The notes beneath the pieces are model-generated. The model was not told where the DNA came from, did no database searches, and was given only the letters and a program-made list of their open reading frames with translations. Of a stretch of DNA of 64,000 bases, positions 58,206-64,000 are shown piece by piece. Origin of the DNA: Blakeslea trispora (Eukaryota > Mucoromycota > Mucoromycetes > Mucorales > Choanephoraceae); contig JAIWNE010000023.1 in NCBI GenBank assembly GCA_025331445.1, forward strand, positions 124,001-188,000, read 5' to 3'. Position 1 is the first letter of the stretch; every line of letters starts with the position of its first letter. The translations under genes were made by a program, and so were the position numbers.

Positions 58206-58580
58206 CATCCTGTCTCTTGTTCTCTCTCTCTCTCTCTCTCTCTTTACCCCTTTCATGATACGCGAAAAAGCCACTAGTTAGGTAAAGTCACAAGTAAAAA
58301 ATAAATCCATGGTAATTTAACAATTAAAAAAGAGAGAGAGAGAATGTCTTTATCATCAAGTGCAATTGGGATATAGTTGCTAAGTTACATAATGTCTTGG
58401 TGATCCATCATATAAAATACAGAGACAGTCATCTTTTTTTTTTTCGTTATAACGATAAAAAACACTCATTTTACATTTCCCTTATATTAAAAAAAAGGGG
58501 TGAAGAGTATGTCTTCTATGCAACTTGATATACAACATGTGTGTTTTTTTTAACTTTATCCGAGATATATATATTTTTTT
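58206..58580. other. Intergenic with (TC)n and T runs
   Basis: (TC)n at about 58220-58243, a short (AG)n near 58331-58342 and AT-rich DNA. No gene seen. Confidence 0.5.
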
Positions 58581-59021
58581 TTATGTCCAAGTTGAGCGTA
58601 TAGCTTGTTGATATTCAAAGTGTTGAACTAGATCCCAATCCTCATGATCTTGTAAAGCTTCTGATGGCACAACCTATGATTTCATTGAATATGTGTTATT
58701 TCAAACTGCATGTGTTCTTACTTCTTCCATCGGGCTATCTTCCCATACAACTGTATATTTCACTTGTCCTGTCGCATTCTTGACCTTCTTGGTGACTTTT
58801 TGAAGATGTTTATGAACAAATTTCTTTTTTAGCTGATGTCTCTGTTCTTCACGTCGAGCTTCTTCATCACTGTCTTGATCTAGTTCAGGCGGAATGTACA
58901 TGCGAATGGTATCTGGTCTCACATAGACTTCACGCTCTTCTTTGGGTAGAATGGGTATAATGATTTTCTTCAGTACATCGTCTGCTATATTTGGATAGAC
59001 AAGTGTAGGCTTTGGTTTCAT
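58581..59021 (-). CDS. Conserved-looking small protein, function unknown
   Basis: Two exons (59021-58722, 58673-58581) join in frame to 130 residues. It starts MKPKPTLVYPNIADDVLKKI and has an acidic patch (ELDQDSDEEARREEQ), a strongly basic helix (KKKFVHKHLQKVTKKVKN) and a tail rich in aromatic and acidic residues (HEDWDLVQHFEYQQA). The splice site is standard (GTAAGA...CATAG). Composition suggests a nuclear or nucleolar protein, but I do not recognise the family. It lies 141 bp downstream of the ArfGAP stop in the same direction. Confidence 0.6.
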
Positions 59022-59162
59022 TGATAGAATAAGAAAAAAAGAATATTAAAAAAAAAAACTTTATTGTTACAAATCTAGAAAATTATCCTAATAAATCAGC
59101 AAAGACACTAATGATAATAAAATAGGGGTTAAAAAAAATACTACTATAGACGGGCATTTCAC

Positions 59163-60455
59163 TTACTCTTTCTTTTCAGGCTTTTTGGCTGGTGTGGTAT
59201 TTGTGTTGAAGAATTGACTTCCTTGAGGTTGAGCCTGAGTAGGAGAAGCAAAGTTACCCCAGACGTTATTTGCAAAAGATGGCTGATTAAACTGTTGTTG
59301 TTGTTGTTGTTGTTCAACGAATTGCTGTGGTTGACCAAACTGTTGTGGTTGACTGAATTGTTGTGGTTGACTGAATTGCTGTGGTTGACTGTATTGTTGC
59401 GGTTGACTAAATTGCTGCTGTTGTCCAAAATTCAATCCTGCCATTTGGTTTTGAAATCCTCCTTGACCATACTGTGGTTGTGCAGGAATCGAAGGACTGG
59501 CAGCAGGCATTGTGTTATAGAGAGAAAGGAGAGACGACTTGAAGTCATTCAACTTTTGATCTGGACTAGGTTGTTTGGCTTGAGGCTGAGGTGAAGCACT
59601 ACTACTGCTGCTACTATTATCAAAAAAGAAATCAGCACCTTGAAGTTGGTTGACTGTTGGTTTGGCTTGTTGGGTATTGGCAGGAGAAGAGGGACTGGAG
59701 GATCCCAAGAAGGCATCCAGATTAGCAAACTCAGATTGCTTCTCTTGTCTTTGAGGGACTGGATGAGTGGATGGTGAGCTAGATGGTTTCTAAAGTGAAC
59801 AAGATATGAGTACAAGATGGTAATGAATTGTCTTGTTATTTTACTTGAACCACAGGCTGGTCTTCTTCACCCAAAGTACTGGGATCAGGAATAGGTCCCT
59901 TCATAGCCCATCTCTTTTGCTCATATTTAGCACGGATCCACATTTCCATATTTCCTTCCGAGGGCTTCTTGTCTCTCAAATTAGCTTCCCAATACCTAGG
60001 GATAAAAAAGAAGGTCAGTTTCTAAAGAAATAGAAAGAAAAAAAATACAAAAACAATTTACTTGTTGGCACGTTCGTTACCCCAGCGAACCATATTCTCT
60101 ACTTGATCCTGAACCCAAGTATCCAAATCTACTGATTTTACTAGTTTGAAGAAAGTAAGTTTCTTATTTCTCTTGTTAAATCCCCGTTTTCTTTACCTTT
60201 ACTAATATGAACACCAAGTGAACGATGAATACCCGAACATCGAATACAAACAAAGATGCCAAGATTCCAAGAAGCCCAACGTGCATCTGACATTGAATAA
60301 GTTTCATCTGCCTTAAAGAGCAACTATTTTATTTTACCTTTCTTTTTACAGTCAGCGCAATATTTGTTGGGTGTCTTTTGTAAGAGGGCTTTTAGGATTT
60401 GCGTGTGTTTTTCGTTGGTGGCTTTATCAGCAGTTCTAGCATGACGAGTAGACAT
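59163..60455 (-). CDS. ARF GTPase-activating protein (AGE2/SMAP-like)
   Basis: Stimulates GTP hydrolysis on Arf for COPI/clathrin vesicle traffic at trans-Golgi and endosomes. Exons 60455-60338, 60307-60197, 60140-60062, 59995-59845 and 59789-59163 give 361 residues. The N-terminal ArfGAP domain (about 15-130) has the zinc finger CADC...CIRC split by intron 1, the arginine finger in [17 protein letters not shown], and [14 protein letters not shown]. Then comes a middle with [20 protein letters not shown], as in Age2/SMAP proteins. The C-terminal half is Ser/Pro/Gln-rich, with five QPQQFS-type hexapeptide repeats, probably disordered. Intron 1 is 30 nt (60337-60308) if the AGGCAG acceptor is used, which is unusually short and should be verified. 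Confidence 0.88.
59318..59412 (-). repeat. 18-bp tandem repeat in the ArfGAP gene
   Basis: About five 18-bp units coding QPQQFS-like hexapeptides, followed by CAA-rich glutamine runs; likely length-variable. Confidence 0.8.
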
Positions 60456-60789
60456 GGTGACAGAAAAAGGAGGATTTTTTTAAGAAAAAAAAAAAAGTGT
60501 ACTCCCGAGTAAAGCTAATCATTTTTTTTTCTTTTGCTTCTATTGGTACTTTTACCGGAGAGTGAATTTTCTCCAAAAGAAAAAAAAGGTACAAAAAGGC
60601 TTCTTGAGTGATGACACTTTGTTCTATCCTTCATGTTGTGTGTGTTACAGGCAAAAAAAAATGAAGAAAAAAAAAAAGTCCATTTTATTTGGAAGCAACT
60701 GTTCTATATCCATTTGACCATTTTTTTTTTTTATACAATAAAAGAGTAAAGGGGGGGGGGATGTATGTACGATATATGTTTAAAATTGA
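60456..60789. promoter_or_regulatory. Upstream region of the ArfGAP gene
   Basis: About 330 bp with A/T runs and a G run (60753-60761). It also contains the TAM41 3' flank; no specific motif. Confidence 0.4.
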
Positions 60790-62177
60790 TTATTTCTTTG
60801 CAGACCACCATTTTCTTAGTTTCTCACCAGCATAACGACTTGTCTTGATAGGGCCAGCTGTAAAGATACCTTTGATACTTTGGGTAATAGCCGTTCTGGC
60901 AATGATCTCTGTAAGACCTTGTTTCAAAAAAAAAAAAAAGTAAGCAAAATCTGTTCTCTTTAAGACGACTGAAACTTACTTTTATCAATATAGGTATTCA
61001 AAGCTTCTGATTGAGCCACTTGTTCATAGAAAATAGACTTATCTTCAGCAACATTCAAATGGTGACGAGCAGCATACTGCAGATGTTGTTGAATCACTTT
61101 ATCATACAAGGTCTTTGGAAGCTTCTTGACCATCAAACCTCTGAACCGAGGATTGTTATTCTGTTGAAGTTTACCTCCATTCAAACTGGTCACGTTGGGT
61201 AAATCATCGAGGAGACTATAATAAAGTCGATGGAAATTCTCCATCTGAGAAGTCACAATATTCCTCACTTTGTTGGGGTTTTCACCCACAATCATCCTGA
61301 AATCCCCTTGATAGCTAATACCAGCAATTCGAACAAACAGTTCTTCCTCTGTAAATGTCTCTGGCAAAGTCAAGAGAGCGACACGCACAGCTTCTGTCAG
61401 GTTCACTTGATTGGCCAGACGAACACGAGCATCATCGCGCAAAATTTTGACAGGTTTATGCATACGACCGGCTAAATAGAGTGTTTCCCAATCAATCAGG
61501 TCCTTACATAACCTGTCGATCGATACCACACCATACTTGATATTCATGCCATTCACTTCCACATACGGATTAAAGTAGACGCCTGCACCTACTTTCTCTT
61601 GCAAGAGACTGACGGCGCCTGAGCCCAACAGACGCAGGCCAGAGTAATGGTGTGGGTTCTGTTGGATGTTGAGGTCGTGCCAGTGTCCTGGATGACTGAC
61701 GCCAAAGATGAAATCCACCATCGGTTTCTTTTTGTCATCATAGCCTGCTTGACGAAAGACGCCACTCCCATAGGCAACAGCATATCGTACAGGGGCATTG
61801 AAGGTGGAGACGACTGCTTTAAGTTGTCGCTTGAGTTCCTCGTTGATGTTCATGTATTGGTTTGTGCCAAAATCAGGAGAATCTGGAATGTTGGTAGGAT
61901 GGAACTGGTATTGACGTAGACGTTCAAGTCGAACACGAGTTTCATCTGAAAACAAGTTGTTTTTTGTTTTTTTCAAAGATGGAGGTGGTGGTGGTGGTAA
62001 AGAAGATTCGGTGGAGTGTGTCTCTAACGAAGACATATTGTGTGCTGATATTAACTTTATAGGAACATGTCTAATAGGTCTAGGAAAGGCATTCTATCAA
62101 AATAAAGTAAAGATTGTGTTACAAGCAAAATTTCACTAACTTTGTATTTTGTCGTATTTTACCTTAATCATCATCAT
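60790..62177 (-). CDS. TAM41: Mitochondrial CDP-diacylglycerol synthase TAM41
   Basis: Matrix-side inner-membrane enzyme that makes CDP-DAG for cardiolipin. Exons 62177-62163, 62093-60980 and 60917-60790 give 418 residues. The first exon (MMMIK) plus NAFPRPIRHVPIKLI forms a basic mitochondrial presequence. Core motifs: YAVAYGSGVFRQAGY (nucleotidyltransferase GS site), PMVDFIFGVSHPGHWHDLN with the acidic pair, QNPHHYSG, GAGVYFNPYVEVNG, KYGVVSID, WETLYLAGRMHKPV and YQGDFRM. The last exon supplies ARTAITQSIKGIFTAG and the C-terminal RYAGEKLRKWW. A proline run (PPPPPPS) follows the presequence. Length is normal for the family. Confidence 0.94.
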
Positions 62178-63460
62178 TTGAAAATTTATTTTAAAATAAA
62201 AAAAAAAAGAGAAAGAAAAGGTTAAAATGAAAATCATTCGTTTAAAAAAAAAAATTAATGGAGAGCTGAGCTTTCCTGAAATAGTTACTTGGAAATAACT
62301 TGTCGTGCACAAATTAAAAAATAGAGGGGGGGGGGGGATCGTTTTTTTTTGTGCGGGGTTCGGTTCGAGCTTTTTATGGAATAATTGTAGAGTATGGATG
62401 AAAGCTCCGAAAACACCATCTCTTTCTCTCAGGAAATGAAATCAAACAAGACCATGTTCCGGTATTGGACAACAATCCAAGAAAGTAAGCACAATTGAAT
62501 TAAACAACGAACGCGTCAGATTTCCCATGAACTCTTTTTAATTTTTATCTCATTTTTAAAGACAAAAAAAAAGGGATTTTTTTTTACTTGAGAATATTCT
62601 AGTAACAATCTCACTCCATGCAAGCAAAACAAGAATATTGCTCTATAAGAAAAGGCCACAAGTACATTTAGAGAAAGATCTTTCATAGTTGTTGGCATCA
62701 GGATGAACACAAAGAACAAGAAGTGGTCTCGAAAAAAAAAAGAGATGATGGTAGGAGAAAAGGATATGAGTAAAAGTAGAGGGAGTGAGGGAGGGGGGAA
62801 AACTTTCAACATTATGTGGTTTTTTAGTTTTTTTGTTAAATAAAAGACACACACACACACACACACACACTATTTTATATTGTAAAGTCTCTCAGTAACC
62901 AAAGGAAAAGTAATTCCTTTACACTTTAACATTTTGGTTACTTGATTTCAACAAAAGTTGCACTCTATTTTCACTCACACGAATAACACTATGCATAACT
63001 TGGCCATAAAATCATGCAAGTGATTAAAGATGATGAATAGGAATGGATGCAAATAAAAAACAAAGTTATAACATATTGACAACATTTGACTTTGGAGGTT
63101 ATCCTTTAGGTTATAATAAGCAGAGGAAAATTGCTTGTAACTATGTGCCTTTCTCTTTTGACTTGTTACTCTGATTCCAACATTTGTAAAATTTCAAAAC
63201 GCAAGTAACACAAGAGAAAGTTTGAATTTAATATTTAAAGCTAGCTTTTTTATTGGCTAAATGATAAAAAAAAAGAGAGAGAAAAAGAAAGACACAGTGT
63301 AAAGAGGGAATTAGACTACTTTGGTTTACCTTTTTTTTTTTTCTTTTTCTTTTTCTTTTCTTTTTTTTTTTTTTTACTCCTTTGTAAAAAACGAAAAGGG
63401 AGGGCTGATTTTCACACTTTTTTCTTTTTTCTTTTTTTTTTTCTTTTACCTTCTTATCCG
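62178..63460. other. Divergent intergenic region, TAM41 / methyltransferase
   Basis: About 1.3 kb, AT-rich with a G run (about 62327-62338), a (AC)n microsatellite (62847-62870) and long T runs (63331-63450) just upstream of the methyltransferase start. No gene or RNA recognised. Confidence 0.5.
62847..62870. repeat. (AC)n microsatellite
   Basis: Twelve AC dinucleotides in intergenic DNA. Confidence 0.9.
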
Positions 63461-64000
63461 ATGGTAAACAGTCCAACAAATACTACAGGAGGCATCGTGA
63501 GCAATAGCTTTTCAAGCTTTTGGAAGCTTAAATGGCGAACTTCCAGAGACCCAAAATTAAATATAAAGCAGCGACTTCCAAACACAGTAGATGATATAGA
63601 GCGAGACTGGGTTCGACATAGTGCTCTTAAATTGGCATTTGAGGGGTAAGCAAATAAATAAAATGGATTTTTATCAACTGTTTTGTAACAAACTAAGAAC
63701 AAAAGCAATCTTGTTTCTTTAGTAATTTCAAAGCACCTATTCAAAGACTGCTACAAGCAGGTGGGAGTGAAGTATTAGATATAGGGTAAATGGAACTGGA
63801 TTTTTTTTATTTTAGAGAGCCCAAATGACATTTAAAAAAATCTTTTTTTTTTAATAGATGTGGTGCAGGATTTTGGACAAATGTAAATTACATAGAAAAA
63901 AGAGAGAAATCAGTCACCTGACATACTCTTCTTTAACATAGGATATGGCATCTCAGTTTCCTATTTCTTATTTTACTGGAGTGGATATTGATAAAAATGT
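63461..64000 (+). CDS. SAM-dependent methyltransferase, 3' end outside window
   Basis: Exons 63461-63645, 63723-63785, 63858-63882 and 63942 to the window edge join in frame. The product starts MVNSPTNTTGGIVSNSFSSF. After a helical region (VDDIERDWVRHSALKLAF) comes the SAM-binding motif I, VLDIGCGAGFWT, split by two introns around a 25-nt exon, then DMASQFPISYFTGVDIDKN with the acidic residue at the end of beta-2. This is the layout of fungal class I methyltransferases of the Methyltransf_25 kind (LaeA/Tam-like). Substrate unknown; the catalytic C-terminal half is not in the window. Confidence 0.82.

Noticed and set aside
62516..62870. Minus-strand frames beginning MCVCVCV
   Set aside because: The start is a translated (AC)n microsatellite and the rest is low-complexity T-rich DNA.

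Overview
The window is a gene-dense, AT-rich piece of a nuclear genome from a filamentous fungus, most likely an early-diverging Mucoromycota/Mucorales species. I infer this from three things: most genes are cut by many very short introns (about 45-70 nt) with T-rich acceptors; homopolymer A/T and (TC)n runs are common; and the protein set includes twinfilin, a vertebrate-like small Pol delta subunit 4, NIPSNAP and a Tc1/mariner transposon. I cannot fix the genus. All exon structures were built by hand from reading frame, splice signals and remembered family conservation, so splice sites are predictions, but nearly every model closes in frame.

Layout. 1-11371 (+) is the C-terminal three quarters of midasin/REA1 (MDN1). 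11575-12803 (-) is an alpha-arrestin. A gene-poor stretch with a Tc1 fossil leads to the DEAD-box helicase DBP8 (14340-15933, +). Then come a PHO85-type cyclin (-), twinfilin (-), a rhomboid protease (-), a proline iminopeptidase (+) and ribosomal protein eL42 (-). From about 25 to 34 kb the window is poor in genes. It holds only an acetate transporter (27527-28252, -) and a tRNA-Ser(GCU) (33371-33452, -), set among a dead IS630/Tc1-type transposase and three diverged LTR-like repeats that end beside the tRNA. From 34 to 64 kb the genome is dense again: a BRCT-only protein, ALG6, mitochondrial ketoacyl synthase, NIPSNAP, an HVA22/REEP protein, an amino acid transporter, an HMG-box protein, a second cyclin, POLD4, a hydrophilin-like protein, VPS25, an aminopeptidase P, SIN3, a Tc1/mariner element with terminal inverted repeats, a small unknown protein, an ArfGAP, TAM41, and the start of a methyltransferase at the right edge.

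How the genes relate. These are unlinked housekeeping genes rather than a cluster. Recurrent themes are ribosome biogenesis (MDN1, DBP8, eL42), mitochondria (ketoacyl synthase, TAM41, NIPSNAP, possibly aminopeptidase P), endomembranes (ALG6, HVA22/REEP, VPS25, ArfGAP), actin (twinfilin) and chromatin or the cell cycle (SIN3, HMG box, two PHO85-type cyclins, POLD4). I found no convincing new multi-gene system. The most unusual items are three GC-AG introns, a 38-nt-arm near-perfect hairpin between two genes, the LTR-like repeats beside the tRNA, and several small or fragmentary coding segments.
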